DNA from: Chitinophaga solisilvae
GTDB taxonomy: Bacteria; Bacteroidota; Bacteroidia; Chitinophagales; Chitinophagaceae
Assembly: GCF_009928525.1 (NCBI RefSeq)
Contig: NZ_JAABOK010000001.1
Coordinates: 712,766-776,765 of the forward strand
Reading direction: 5' to 3'
Length of the DNA stretch: 64,000 nt
In this document: piece by piece, positions 1-7,868 of the stretch
Layout of the letters: the number at the start of each line of letters is the position of its first letter
Position numbering within the stretch: the first letter of the stretch is position 1
Position numbers and translations under genes: made by a program
The notes under the pieces: model-generated
Told to the model about the DNA's origin: nothing
Databases searched by the model: none
The model's input: only the letters and a program-made list of their open reading frames with translations

Positions 1-155
1 TCGTAATCCCGTCCACACTGGCTTACGGTTTACAGGGAAGTCCTCCGGCAATTCCTGCCAACTCTATCCTGGTATTTGATGTACAACTGGTAGATATTAA
101 GGCAGGCGCACCTGAAGCTCCAGCTCCGGCAGCTCCGGCTCCTGCTAAAAAATAG
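1..155 (+). CDS. FKBP-type peptidyl-prolyl isomerase, C-terminal part (5' end outside window)
   Basis: The open frame from base 3 gives about 50 residues ending at a TAG. It contains the FKBP C-terminal strand pattern: IPSTLAYG, then IPANSILVFDVQLVDI. In FKBP isomerases this region forms part of the proline-binding pocket and the last beta strand. The protein ends in an Ala/Pro-rich tail (APEAPAPAAPAPAKK) that is probably disordered. FKBP enzymes catalyse cis-trans isomerisation of X-Pro bonds and in Bacteroidota are often periplasmic or lipoproteins; the N-terminus is not visible, so location cannot be told. A long palindrome starts 12 bases after the stop. Confidence 0.85.
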   Translation, partial: VIPSTLAYGLQGSPPAIPANSILVFDVQLVDIKAGAPEAPAPAAPAPAKK

Positions 156-167
156 ATTGAGTAAAGC

Positions 168-294
168 AATTACGAATTACGAATTGCGAATTACGAATTA
201 CGAATAAAGAGCGAAGACCTAAGCGGATACTGAAAAGTATGATCGCTTAGGTCTTCGCTCTTTATTCGTAATTCGCAATTCGTAATTCGTAATT
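168..294. repeat. Long palindrome 1 (heptad-arm class)
   Basis: Near-perfect inverted repeat between the convergent FKBP and DUF393 genes. The outer arms are AATTACG/AATTGCG heptads, five on the left and four on the right, so the arms differ by exactly one heptad. The inner stem carries the family core AGCGAAGACCTAAGCG, with the complementary GG on the other arm, and the hairpin closes at a GAAA tetraloop. The right arm ends at the base before the DUF393 stop codon. No T-run follows, so it is not a classical rho-independent terminator, although it could end transcription in both directions. Confidence 0.95.
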
Positions 295-693
295 TCAAAC
301 AAACCTGTTTCTCACCTCGGCTGTCGGCACCATACAACTGTCTCTTTTACCGAACCACCGGTAGCGGTTGCGGGCAATCAGGGTGTATACCGGGTCCCGG
401 ATAAAGGGAGGGATAATCATAAAACCATACAGCAGCTGCCAGGGAAAGGAGAGCCTGCGGGCTACCCGCAGCGCCGCCGTACTTTTCGTATAGGCCTTTC
501 CGTTTTCAATCAGCACAAAAGACGCCATCTCCGTAACGGGGAAGTGGTACTGCGCCGCCAGGGAAGAGGCGGTACCGGACTGCAACGGCGCAAACCGGAA
601 ATACCCCTGCCGGTCATGACGGATCACGAAGTTGATACTGGCATTGCAGAAATTGCAAACCCCGTCAAATAATATGATGGCATGTGCTTGCAT
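295..693 (-). CDS. DUF393 (DCC family) thiol-disulfide oxidoreductase-like protein
   Basis: A 132-residue protein with the family signature near the N-terminus, FDGVCNFCN, in which Asp and the CxxC pair resemble a thioredoxin-like redox site. The DCC family is small and thioredoxin-like, and its physiological substrate is generally unknown. A hydrophobic stretch around residues 85-100 is probably a buried helix rather than a membrane anchor. It starts 15 bases after the stop of cdaA on the same strand, so it is probably the last gene of the folP-cdaA operon. Its stop codon touches a long palindrome shared with the convergent FKBP gene. Confidence 0.85.
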   Translation of the reverse strand: MQAHAIILFDGVCNFCNASINFVIRHDRQGYFRFAPLQSGTASSLAAQYHFPVTEMASFVLIENGKAYTKSTAALRVARRLSFPWQLLYGFMIIPPFIRDPVYTLIARNRYRWFGKRDSCMVPTAEVRNRFV

Positions 694-708
694 TTGTCAT
701 GGGTTTAA

Positions 709-1521
709 TCAGGCATAACCGTCAATCAGTACTTCATAGAGCTTTACCTTCAGGTCTTCCAGGGAAACATCCTGGATCAGGTCACCATCCTGCGCGTAGG
801 AAACAGATCCTCTCTCTTCTGAAACAATGATCGCCAGATTATCGCTGTGCTCAGTGATACCTACTGCGGAACGGTGCCTTAAACCTATACGGGTGGGCAG
901 GTTCGGGTTTTCGGATACCGGCAGGATTACTTTGGCAGCCAGTATCTTATTGCCTACAATAATCAGGGCGCCGTCGTGCAGCGGGCTATGTTTTTCAAAA
1001 ATACTTTCTATCAGTTTGGAGCTTACGTTACCGTCGATATTAATGCTGGAGGCAGAATCAAACTTCAGGCGGTACGTAGTGGCAATTACTATCAGTGCGC
1101 CGGTGCGGGTGGCCTGCATGCGGCTGATGGCTACAATGATTTCATTGATAATATTTTCTTCTTCCTTGTAGCTTTTAAATTTGTCGGGCAGAAACAGCTT
1201 ACTCAGGAAGCTGTCTTTACTCAGCGGTGTTTTCTTTCCTAATACCAGCAGGAACTTCCGTATCTCCGGCTGAAAGATAATGATGATAGCGATGATACCT
1301 ACATTGATAAAATTCTGGAGGATGTTGGTCAGAATCGGCATCTGCAGCCATCTTACCAGGAAATAGGTGATGTAAACCATCAGCAGGCCCACAAAAATAT
1401 TGAAGGCAAGGCTGCCTTTTAATAAGCGGTATAATTGTATAATCAGAAATATTACTATCAGCAGATCCAGTGCGTTGAGCCATCGGAACTCATATCCATA
1501 TAATTCTATTACTTCCTTCAT
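709..1521 (-). CDS. cdaA: Diadenylate cyclase CdaA (membrane-bound c-di-AMP synthase)
   Basis: A 270-residue protein with three N-terminal membrane helices (about 15-34, 38-58, 66-85) followed by a cytosolic DisA_N cyclase domain. The two catalytic motifs are intact: DGA at residues 183-185 and RHR at 215-217. The family condenses two ATP to cyclic di-AMP, a second messenger for osmolyte and cell-wall homeostasis. The gene lies 20 bases after folP and 15 bases before DUF393, all leftward, so the three are probably co-transcribed. No YbbR-like partner (CdaR), which accompanies cdaA in Firmicutes, is seen here. Confidence 0.95.
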   Translation of the reverse strand: MKEVIELYGYEFRWLNALDLLIVIFLIIQLYRLLKGSLAFNIFVGLLMVYITYFLVRWLQMPILTNILQNFINVGIIAIIIIFQPEIRKFLLVLGKKTPLSKDSFLSKLFLPDKFKSYKEEENIINEIIVAISRMQATRTGALIVIATTYRLKFDSASSINIDGNVSSKLIESIFEKHSPLHDGALIIVGNKILAAKVILPVSENPNLPTRIGLRHRSAVGITEHSDNLAIIVSEERGSVSYAQDGDLIQDVSLEDLKVKLYEVLIDGYA

Positions 1522-1541
1522 AGTTGTAAAAATACTAAGAT

Positions 1542-2405
1542 TTAATTGCCTTTCATTTTCTCTGTAATCCTTACTGCTTCTACAGCAGCTTTAACGTCAT
1601 GTACTCTCAGGATATGTGTGCCTTTCTGTAATGCGATAGTATTCAGTACGGTCGTGCCATTGAGTGCGTCTGCCGGTGTGATGTCCAGCAGTCTGTATAT
1701 CATTGATTTCCTGGAGATGCCTGTCAGTACAGGAACGCCCAGTATTTCCCGGAAGAGGTGCAGCTCCTGCAGGAGGGCATAATTATGCTCCAGTGTTTTA
1801 CCGAACCCGAATCCGGGATCGGCAATAAAATCGCGTATGCCTGCTGCACGGCATACGGTCAGTTTCTGTACGAGGTAGTCCAGCACTTCCTGTACAACAT
1901 TGTTGTAATGCGGCTGTTGTTGCATGGTGGCGGGCTTTCCCTGCATATGCATGGCGATGTAGGGCGCCTGCAGCTTACCGGCTACCGGTATCATATCCGG
2001 ATCCAGGTCGCCGGCGCTGATATCGTTGATGATAGCGGCTCCGGCCAGGATGGTTTTCTCTGCTACGGCGGCATACCACGTATCAATGGAAAGGATGGCT
2101 TCCGGGTAATGGTTCAGGATGGCGTGTATAGCCGGCAGCAGCCGGTCCAGCTCCTCAGCTGCCCCGATCAGCGTGGCCCCCGGCCTGGTGCTCTGTGCGC
2201 CCAGATCCAGTATGGCAGCGCCTTCCTGCAGATGTTGCCCTGCCTTCTCTACAATCTGGTGCAGGCCATGCGTGCGGCTGCCGGCATAAAACGAGTCGTC
2301 TGTAACATTGATGATGCCCATGACGACCGGCCTGGCCAGCGACAGTAAATGTCCCCTGCAGTTGATGGATGGTGCTGTGAAAGTATTGCTCTGATATGGT
2401 TCCAT
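1542..2405 (-). CDS. folP: Dihydropteroate synthase
   Basis: A 287-residue protein of normal family length. It condenses 6-hydroxymethyl-dihydropterin diphosphate with p-aminobenzoate to give dihydropteroate in folate synthesis, and is the sulfonamide target. Visible signatures are MGIINVTDDSF near residues 29-39 (TIM-barrel strand 1 and pterin site), ILDLGAQSTRPG (strand 2), the DPGFGFGK segment, and a final SRKS segment of the sulfonamide loop. It is the first gene of a leftward run with cdaA and DUF393 and is divergent from the DUF1599 gene, sharing a 100-base AT-rich spacer that should hold both promoters. Confidence 0.95.
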   Translation of the reverse strand: MEPYQSNTFTAPSINCRGHLLSLARPVVMGIINVTDDSFYAGSRTHGLHQIVEKAGQHLQEGAAILDLGAQSTRPGATLIGAAEELDRLLPAIHAILNHYPEAILSIDTWYAAVAEKTILAGAAIINDISAGDLDPDMIPVAGKLQAPYIAMHMQGKPATMQQQPHYNNVVQEVLDYLVQKLTVCRAAGIRDFIADPGFGFGKTLEHNYALLQELHLFREILGVPVLTGISRKSMIYRLLDITPADALNGTTVLNTIALQKGTHILRVHDVKAAVEAVRITEKMKGN

Positions 2406-2505
2406 TTAATGATTTAATCCTTATTTTGCTATGCAATTTAAATTAATAAGCTATTAACCATCTGTAATTATTTTAAATTGCGGTTTAATTATTATAAAAG
2501 GGGAC

Positions 2506-3042
2506 ATGAATACACAAGGGCAATATGAAGCCGCTGTAGCGGGATGTAAGGACATTTTCATCAAGAAGACCAAAGATTACGGGACTTCCTGGCGCGTATT
2601 ACGCCCGGTTTCCGTAGTGGACCAGATCTTCATCAAAGCACAACGCATCCGCAACATACAGGAAATCGGCGTGCAAAAGGTAGATGATAATATCGAAGGT
2701 GAGTTCAAAGGAATTGTTAATTATGGTATCATTGGACTCATCCAGATGGAACAGCACGGTAACCCCTATACGGACTTACCGGTAGAAGAGGTGGACCGCC
2801 TTTATAATAAATACGCCAGCCATGTAAAGGAAGTGATGGAAGCCAAAAATCACGACTATGGCGAAGCATGGAGAGATATGAGCCAGGAATCCTTTGTGGA
2901 CCTCATTCTTACCAAACTGCTGCGCATTAAACAGATTCTGCGCAACCAGGGCAAAACGCTGATATCAGAAGGTATCGATGCCAACTACGTTGATATTATC
3001 AACTACGCATTGTTTGCCCTGATTAAAATCAGTGAGGCATAA
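2506..3042 (+). CDS. DUF1599 domain-containing protein
   Basis: A 178-residue protein that is clearly an internal duplication. The first half has KTKDYGTSWRVL followed by FIKAQRIRNIQ, and the second half has KNHDYGEAWRDM followed by LTKLLRIKQIL; each repeat ends in an INYA/VNYG segment. This matches DUF1599, a Bacteroidota family of unknown biochemical function. It has no signal peptide or membrane segment and should be cytosolic. It is the first gene of a rightward run with a BT_3928-type membrane protein and an ABC permease. The ATG used follows the purine-rich stretch AAAAGGGGAC, a plausible ribosome binding site. Confidence 0.85.
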   Translation: MNTQGQYEAAVAGCKDIFIKKTKDYGTSWRVLRPVSVVDQIFIKAQRIRNIQEIGVQKVDDNIEGEFKGIVNYGIIGLIQMEQHGNPYTDLPVEEVDRLYNKYASHVKEVMEAKNHDYGEAWRDMSQESFVDLILTKLLRIKQILRNQGKTLISEGIDANYVDIINYALFALIKISEA

Positions 3043-3088
3043 CAACATACAGCAGGAATCAACAATCGCTAAACCATTAAACTATTTT

Positions 3089-4171
3089 ATGAAACTTATC
3101 CTGAACCTGTTGCGGATTATTGTCGGCGTATTATTCATTTTCTCCGGGCTCATTAAAGCCAATGACCCGTTGGGACTGAGTTACAAGATGGAGGAATTCT
3201 TTGAGGTGCTGCACCTGACGTTCCTTTCTCCCTACGCGCTGGCATTCTCTGTGCTGATGAACGCCTTTGAAATCATTGCAGGCGTGGCCGTACTGCTGGG
3301 CTTCCGCATGCGTATATTTTCGGTGCTGTTACTGCTGCTGATTATCTTCTTTACCTTCCTGACCGGCTACGCATTGTTCAGCGGAACCATCCGGGAGTGC
3401 GGCTGTTTCGGTGACTGTATCAAACTGACCGCTAACCAGACCTTCTGGAAAGATGTGGCATTACTGGTCATGATACTGGTTATCTATGTTTACCGTAACC
3501 GCATCCAGCCCCTCTTCAAAGGAACGGGCATTGTTATGCTGCTGGCAACGGTTTTCTCCTTCGGTATTCAGTGGTATACCCTGAAACATCTGCCTTTCAT
3601 GGACTGTCTCCCCTATAAGGTCGGCAATAATATTCCGGAGAAGATGAAACTGCCGCCGGGAGCTACACCGGATGTGTTTGAGATGATCTTCATCTATGAG
3701 AAGAACGGTGAAAAAAAAGAATTTACCACGGAGAACTACCCCTGGTCAGACAGCACCTGGAAGTTCGTAGACCGTAAGGATAAACTCATTAAGAAAGGGA
3801 ATGCAGAACCGGCCATCAAGGATTTTATCCTGACAGATGCCGATGGTGTTAACCAGACGGAAGCCATCCTCAGCGAAACCAAACCGGTATACCTGTTCCT
3901 GGTGAAAGATGTACACGAGGCTGGCAGCGGCTGGGATGCCAAAATGAAAGCATTGCAGCAGCGCTGGAAAAACCAGGAGGTGCTGATATATGGTGTTACC
4001 GCCTCCACGAAAGAACAGCTGGCGGCTTTCAAGCAGCAGCACGGACTGGAATTTCCTTTTGTGCAGATGGATGGCGTAGCCATCAAAACTGCCGGCAGAA
4101 GCAATCCTTGCCTGATATTGCTGGACAAAGGCACTATCAAGGGCAAGTGGCACTATAACGATATTCCGTAA
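3089..4171 (+). CDS. BT_3928-family DoxX/MauE-like membrane protein with thioredoxin-like C-terminus
   Basis: A 360-residue protein from the chosen ATG; 19 upstream in-frame codons lack membrane character and overlap the previous gene, so the later start is preferred. Residues 1-150 hold about four membrane helices typical of DoxX/MauE proteins, with GLIKANDPLG after the first helix and the cysteine-rich ECGCFGDC motif. The C-terminal half (about 250-360) looks like a thioredoxin fold but lacks a CxxC pair. Family members are thought to move redox equivalents or assist folding in the inner membrane; the exact role is unknown. It follows DUF1599 and precedes an orphan ABC permease by 15 bases. 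Confidence 0.8.
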   Translation: MKLILNLLRIIVGVLFIFSGLIKANDPLGLSYKMEEFFEVLHLTFLSPYALAFSVLMNAFEIIAGVAVLLGFRMRIFSVLLLLLIIFFTFLTGYALFSGTIRECGCFGDCIKLTANQTFWKDVALLVMILVIYVYRNRIQPLFKGTGIVMLLATVFSFGIQWYTLKHLPFMDCLPYKVGNNIPEKMKLPPGATPDVFEMIFIYEKNGEKKEFTTENYPWSDSTWKFVDRKDKLIKKGNAEPAIKDFILTDADGVNQTEAILSETKPVYLFLVKDVHEAGSGWDAKMKALQQRWKNQEVLIYGVTASTKEQLAAFKQQHGLEFPFVQMDGVAIKTAGRSNPCLILLDKGTIKGKWHYNDIP

Positions 4172-4186
4172 CCTAACCGAAGACAC

Positions 4187-5239
4187 ATGCTGCATTTCCT
4201 TTTGCGTAAAACAGGATATGGCCTGCTGGTACTCTTCGGAGTAGTGGTGCTGGTGTTCTTCCTGTTTAATGTATTGCCCGGCGACCCGGCCCGGCTCACG
4301 CTGGGACAACGCGCAGACGTGTCTTCACTGGAAAACGTACGTAAAGAACTGCATCTCGACCAGCCGGTGGGGATGCAGTTTCTTTTTTATGTCAATGACC
4401 TTTCGCCGGTTGGGGTGCACACGAAGCAGGATGCGCAGGCGAACCTGCACTACCTGACCCTGGCGCATCTGCCGGCAGACAGGCTGCTGGTGCTGAAAGC
4501 GCCGTATCTGCGCCGTTCCTACCAGGGTAAAAAGCCGGTATGGGAAATACTGACGGAAGCATTGCCGGGTACCCTGCTGCTGGCGGTTGCCGCTATGTTA
4601 TTCGCTACGGTGGCAGGCATCTCTTTGGGCATTTTATCTGCCGTAAAACAAAATACCTGGATGGATACCAGTGCTGTATTCGCCAGTGTAATGGGCATTT
4701 CCGCACCATCCTTCTTTGCAGGTATTGTTCTGGCCTATCTGTTTGGATTTGTCTGGAGTGATTATACCGGATTGCATATGACCGGTAGTCTTTTTGATGT
4801 AGACCCTTTCCGGGGCAGGGTGCTGAACCTCCGCAACCTGATATTACCCGCTGTCACACTGGGTATCAGGCCATTGGCCATAATAGTGCAGCTTACACGC
4901 AGTGCCATGCTGGATGTGCTGCACCAGGATTATATCAGAACTGCCTACGCCAAAGGGCTGTCCCGCAGCCGCGTGATATGGCATCACGGATTGCGCAATG
5001 CGCTCAATCCGGTTATCACCGCTATCACCGGCTGGTTTGCAGAACTGCTTGCCGGCGCTTTCTTTGTGGAATATATTTTCGGCTGGAAAGGCATCGGCAA
5101 GGTAACCGTAGATGCGCTGGATAAATTCGATTTCCCCGTAGTCATGGGCGCTATACTTTTTACTGCCGGCATTTTTGTGCTGGTAAACATCCTGGCAGAT
5201 CTTTTATATGCGGTAGTAGATCCCCGTATCAAGCTCTGA
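4187..5239 (+). CDS. ABC transporter permease, DppB/OppB type, orphan
   Basis: A 350-residue inner-membrane permease. The N-terminal helix followed by LPGDPARLTLG is the classic start of the DppB/OppB class. The binding-protein-dependent transport domain lies in the C-terminal 200 residues, with the coupling-helix motif around AYAKGLSRSRV and the C-terminal FFVEYIFGWKGIG segment. An unusual periplasmic stretch of about 90 residues sits between the first and second helices. No ATPase, second permease or binding protein is adjacent, so the partners must be encoded elsewhere. It follows the BT_3928-type gene by 15 bases. Substrate cannot be assigned. Confidence 0.9.
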   Translation: MLHFLLRKTGYGLLVLFGVVVLVFFLFNVLPGDPARLTLGQRADVSSLENVRKELHLDQPVGMQFLFYVNDLSPVGVHTKQDAQANLHYLTLAHLPADRLLVLKAPYLRRSYQGKKPVWEILTEALPGTLLLAVAAMLFATVAGISLGILSAVKQNTWMDTSAVFASVMGISAPSFFAGIVLAYLFGFVWSDYTGLHMTGSLFDVDPFRGRVLNLRNLILPAVTLGIRPLAIIVQLTRSAMLDVLHQDYIRTAYAKGLSRSRVIWHHGLRNALNPVITAITGWFAELLAGAFFVEYIFGWKGIGKVTVDALDKFDFPVVMGAILFTAGIFVLVNILADLLYAVVDPRIKL

Positions 5240-5332
5240 GCCTTATTGTCAGGGTATTTTACTTTTTTTTCTGCTTTTTTGTAACATCTTCATTCCGTAG
5301 TCGTCTTCCTGTTATAAAATGTAATTCCCTGC

Positions 5333-5848
5333 ATGTCATTAGATGTATTTCTTTCCCAGGTAGTTCCCGTCAGGCAAAAGCTTTACCGCTTTGCATTCCG
5401 CTTGCTGGGGAATGAGGAGGATGCGCAGGATATTACCCAGGATGCGCTCATGAAGGTGTGGAGCATGAAAGAAAAGATGATGGAGCTGCAGAATATGGAA
5501 GCCTGGTGTATGCGCGTTACCAGAAACCTGGCACTGGATAAGATCAAATCCAGGAAGTACCGCATAGCCGATGATCTTGACAGGGCAGGAGATGTGCCGG
5601 CCGCCCAGCAGCATAGTCCGCATCTGCTGGCAGAAAAAAATGATGTCATGCAGAAGGTAAGAAAAGCGGTGCATGAACTGCCGGAGAAATACAGAACTAT
5701 TCTGCAGTTGCGGGATATGGACGGATTTTCCTATCAGGAGATAGCTGACATACTGGATATAGACTTGAATGATGTAAAAGTAAATCTGCACCGGGCGCGT
5801 AAAGCGGTGCGGGAGAAACTTCAAAATGTACAGGTATATGGATTATAA
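5333..5848 (+). CDS. ECF-type RNA polymerase sigma factor
   Basis: A 171-residue sigma-70 family protein with region 2 (residues about 10-80, including NEEDAQDITQDALMKVW) and region 4 with a helix-turn-helix (about 115-165, ELPEKYRTILQLRDMDGFSYQEIADIL split over two helices). Region 3 is missing, as in extracytoplasmic-function sigma factors. The next gene overlaps its 3' end by 23 bases (or 11 from the later ATG) and looks like an anti-sigma factor, and two secreted DUF4252 proteins follow. The layout suggests an envelope-responsive regulon that includes its own operon. Confidence 0.92.
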   Translation: MSLDVFLSQVVPVRQKLYRFAFRLLGNEEDAQDITQDALMKVWSMKEKMMELQNMEAWCMRVTRNLALDKIKSRKYRIADDLDRAGDVPAAQQHSPHLLAEKNDVMQKVRKAVHELPEKYRTILQLRDMDGFSYQEIADILDIDLNDVKVNLHRARKAVREKLQNVQVYGL

Positions 5849-6329
5849 GAGCATCAGCATGCTGCTGGAAAAATATTGGGAAGGGGAAACCTCGCTGGAA
5901 GAGGAAGCGGAGCTGCGTGAATTTTTCAGTACACCACATCCTGACCTGCCGGAGGCACTGCAGGAAGCTGCGCCGCTGTTTGGCTATTTCCATGAAGAAG
6001 CAACCCGGGAGCTGGTTATGCCACCCGTACCGGAGCTGACCAACACCGCGAAAGTGATAGCGCTGCCGGTTTTCCGCCACTGGATGAAATATGCAGCTGT
6101 ATTGCTGATAGGTATTGGTCTTGGCTATGCCTTCCGTCAGCATCACCAGCAGGAGCAGCTCATAGCCGCCAATATGCAGCGGGTGAATATGGACGATCCG
6201 CAGCGGGCTTTCGCAGAAACAAAAAAAGCACTGCAGCTGCTGGCCAGAAATTTAAATAAAGGCGCCGGCCAGATGCAGAAGCTCGCCTACTTTAATGAGG
6301 CTACCGAAATGATAGAAGGAAAAAACTAA
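5826..6329 (+). CDS. Probable anti-sigma factor, single membrane span
   Basis: A 167-residue protein (163 if it begins at the second ATG, 5838, which gives MDYKSISMLLEKYWEG). The N-terminal acidic helices with EKYWEGETSLEEEAELREFF resemble the sigma-binding segment of Bacteroidota anti-sigma factors. One membrane helix lies about residues 75-95 (WMKYAAVLLIGIGLGYAF), followed by a periplasmic tail of about 70 residues. It has no zinc-binding HxxxCxxC motif. Translational overlap with the sigma gene supports a sigma/anti-sigma pair; the function is inferred from context and topology. Confidence 0.7.
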   Translation: MYRYMDYKSISMLLEKYWEGETSLEEEAELREFFSTPHPDLPEALQEAAPLFGYFHEEATRELVMPPVPELTNTAKVIALPVFRHWMKYAAVLLIGIGLGYAFRQHHQQEQLIAANMQRVNMDDPQRAFAETKKALQLLARNLNKGAGQMQKLAYFNEATEMIEGKN

Positions 6330-6356
6330 CCTGTTTTTTAATTTAAACGAAGACAA

Positions 6357-6878
6357 ATGAAACGATCACTTTTATTGCTGATAGCGGTGTTTGCCAGTAT
6401 GCACCTCTTTGCGCAGCAGTCGAGTGTCATTGACCGCTTCTTCCAGAAGTATGAAAATGACAGAAACTTCACGCTGGTAAGTGTTACGCCAAAAATGTTC
6501 AGCATGTTTTCCAAAGTGGATGTAGGCGACCCGGATGCCAAAAGCTTTATGCGGGTAGTACACAAGCTGAAAGGGCTGCGCATTCTGGCCAAAGAAGACA
6601 CTAAAGACGGGCCGCGCCTGTACCGCGAAGCCGCTGCATTTCTTAACCAGGATTTCGAAGAACTGATGACGGTAAGGGACAAAGACAGCGATCTTAAATT
6701 CCTCGTGAAGGAAAACGGCCGCGGTAACATCAACGAACTGATTATGCTGGTAGGCAGCAACACACAGTTCCTGGCCATGAGCCTTGTCGGAGATATAGAC
6801 CTGAATGAGATTTCACAGATCGCCAACTCCGTTAATATCCAGGGTATGGATAAACTGAAAAATCTGAAGAAGAGATAG
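6357..6878 (+). CDS. Secreted DUF4252 protein, first copy
   Basis: A 173-residue protein with a clear signal peptide (MKRSLLLLIAVFASMHLFAQ, cleavage after FA|Q). The mature part has the DUF4252 pattern: IDRFFQKYENDRNFTLV at the start, an LKGLRIL strand in the middle, and a C-terminal GDIDLNEISQIAN segment. The function of DUF4252 is unknown, but such genes recur next to ECF sigma/anti-sigma pairs in Bacteroidota. The gene follows the anti-sigma gene by 27 bases and is followed by a paralogue 22 bases downstream, so the four genes are probably one operon. Confidence 0.85.
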   Translation: MKRSLLLLIAVFASMHLFAQQSSVIDRFFQKYENDRNFTLVSVTPKMFSMFSKVDVGDPDAKSFMRVVHKLKGLRILAKEDTKDGPRLYREAAAFLNQDFEELMTVRDKDSDLKFLVKENGRGNINELIMLVGSNTQFLAMSLVGDIDLNEISQIANSVNIQGMDKLKNLKKR

Positions 6879-6900
6879 TCACACATCTAAACACAATACC

Positions 6901-7413
6901 ATGAAATCATTGATTATAGGGAGCTGTATCGTACTGGGCAGTTTTACCGGTATCAGGGCGCAGGATAAATCCCTCCGGGAATTCCGCAACAGCTACGCCG
7001 GTAAAACAGAAATCGCCGGTACCCGGCTGAGTGCACTGTCACTGGGGCTTATCCGGCTGGCAGTATCGCTGGACAGGCAGCCGGATGAAGATACGAAGGC
7101 AGCCAGGCTCTTACTGAGAAAAGTACATAAGGTGAAAATCTTCTCTATAGATAATCCTGCCGGCAGTGTAGTAAAAAAGGAAGATATCGCACGTTTAAAA
7201 AACAACCTGCTGGAAAAAGAACACTTTGACGTACTGATGGAATGCAGGCAGCAAGGGAATCAGGTATATATACTCAACAAGGGTAAAGACGACGAACTGG
7301 GGCGTGTGGTGATATTGGTGGAAGATGAAAATGACCTCCAGGTAGTAAACTTACAGACCAGCCTCCGTATTTCAGATATCAACTATCTTATACAACGATT
7401 TGCCTCCAGATAA
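6901..7413 (+). CDS. Secreted DUF4252-like protein, second copy
   Basis: A 170-residue protein with an N-terminal signal peptide (MKSLIIGSCIVLGSFTGIRA). It is a diverged paralogue of the preceding gene: similar length, a central lysine-rich strand-turn region, and a C-terminal LQTSLRISDINYLIQRF that parallels the other copy's GDIDLNEISQIAN. It has no cysteine in the predicted lipobox position, so it is secreted rather than lipid-anchored. It ends the sigma/anti-sigma operon. Whether the two copies form a heteromer is not visible. Confidence 0.75.
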   Translation: MKSLIIGSCIVLGSFTGIRAQDKSLREFRNSYAGKTEIAGTRLSALSLGLIRLAVSLDRQPDEDTKAARLLLRKVHKVKIFSIDNPAGSVVKKEDIARLKNNLLEKEHFDVLMECRQQGNQVYILNKGKDDELGRVVILVEDENDLQVVNLQTSLRISDINYLIQRFASR

Positions 7414-7447
7414 TTTCAGCGGCCATCCGGTCAACTGAGATTGTATA

Positions 7448-7735
7448 CTACCGGATCATCACTTCCTTTACAATGTTCTCTCCGAGCATTTCATTCACCA
7501 GTTTGATGATCTTATCTTTTGAATAAGTCAGTTCCTGTTTAAGCGGTGCAACGGTTGTTGTAATGATCAGCTTTTGCTCTATCAGCTGTATACTTTGTGT
7601 ATAGCGTGCAATAGTTTTGCCCATTATTTTTTCCCAGTTCTCCTGAATCCGCACCTCATTGAGGCGTGGTTTCAGCCGGCTCTTGTTCATAAATTCGCGG
7701 AGGGCATCTCCTATACTGGTTGTTCCATGACGCAT
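7448..7735 (-). CDS. DUF721 (DciA-like) protein
   Basis: A 95-residue protein with the DUF721 pattern: a basic N-terminus, VRIQENWEKIMGKTIARYTQ, then a strand-rich segment and a final LVNEMLGENIVKEVMIR. DUF721 proteins include DciA, which helps load the replicative helicase in many bacteria, and short versions beside recF are common in Bacteroidota. It lies on the same strand as recF, downstream of it, with a long palindrome in the 124-base gap. A role in replication initiation is plausible from family and neighbour only. Confidence 0.8.
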   Translation of the reverse strand: MRHGTTSIGDALREFMNKSRLKPRLNEVRIQENWEKIMGKTIARYTQSIQLIEQKLIITTTVAPLKQELTYSKDKIIKLVNEMLGENIVKEVMIR

Positions 7736-7749
7736 GGCGCGAAACTAAT

Positions 7750-7868
7750 GAATATTTAGGGATTTTTTGATGTACGATTTTGGAATTTATAATACAGCAA
7801 AGATTTTCGCGTATGTCTTCGCTAAATTATAAATTCCAGAATCGCACATCAAAAAATCCCTAAATACT
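7750..7868. repeat. Long palindrome 2 (variant arms) overlapping the recF stop codon
   Basis: Imperfect inverted repeat with outer arms of TTTAGGGATTTTTTGATG type, quite unlike the heptad arms. The inner right arm, read on the minus strand, is AGCGAAGACATACGCGAAAA, which matches the core of the other palindromes (compare AGCGGAGACATAAGCG at 37328-37465). Several mismatches separate the arms. The right arm runs over the last residues and TAG stop of recF. It sits between recF and the downstream DUF721 gene, both leftward. Confidence 0.85.

Noticed and set aside
168..294. CRISPR array made of AATTACG repeats
   Set aside because: The heptads are contiguous, without unique spacers, and occur as mirrored arms of a hairpin. 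No cas genes are nearby.
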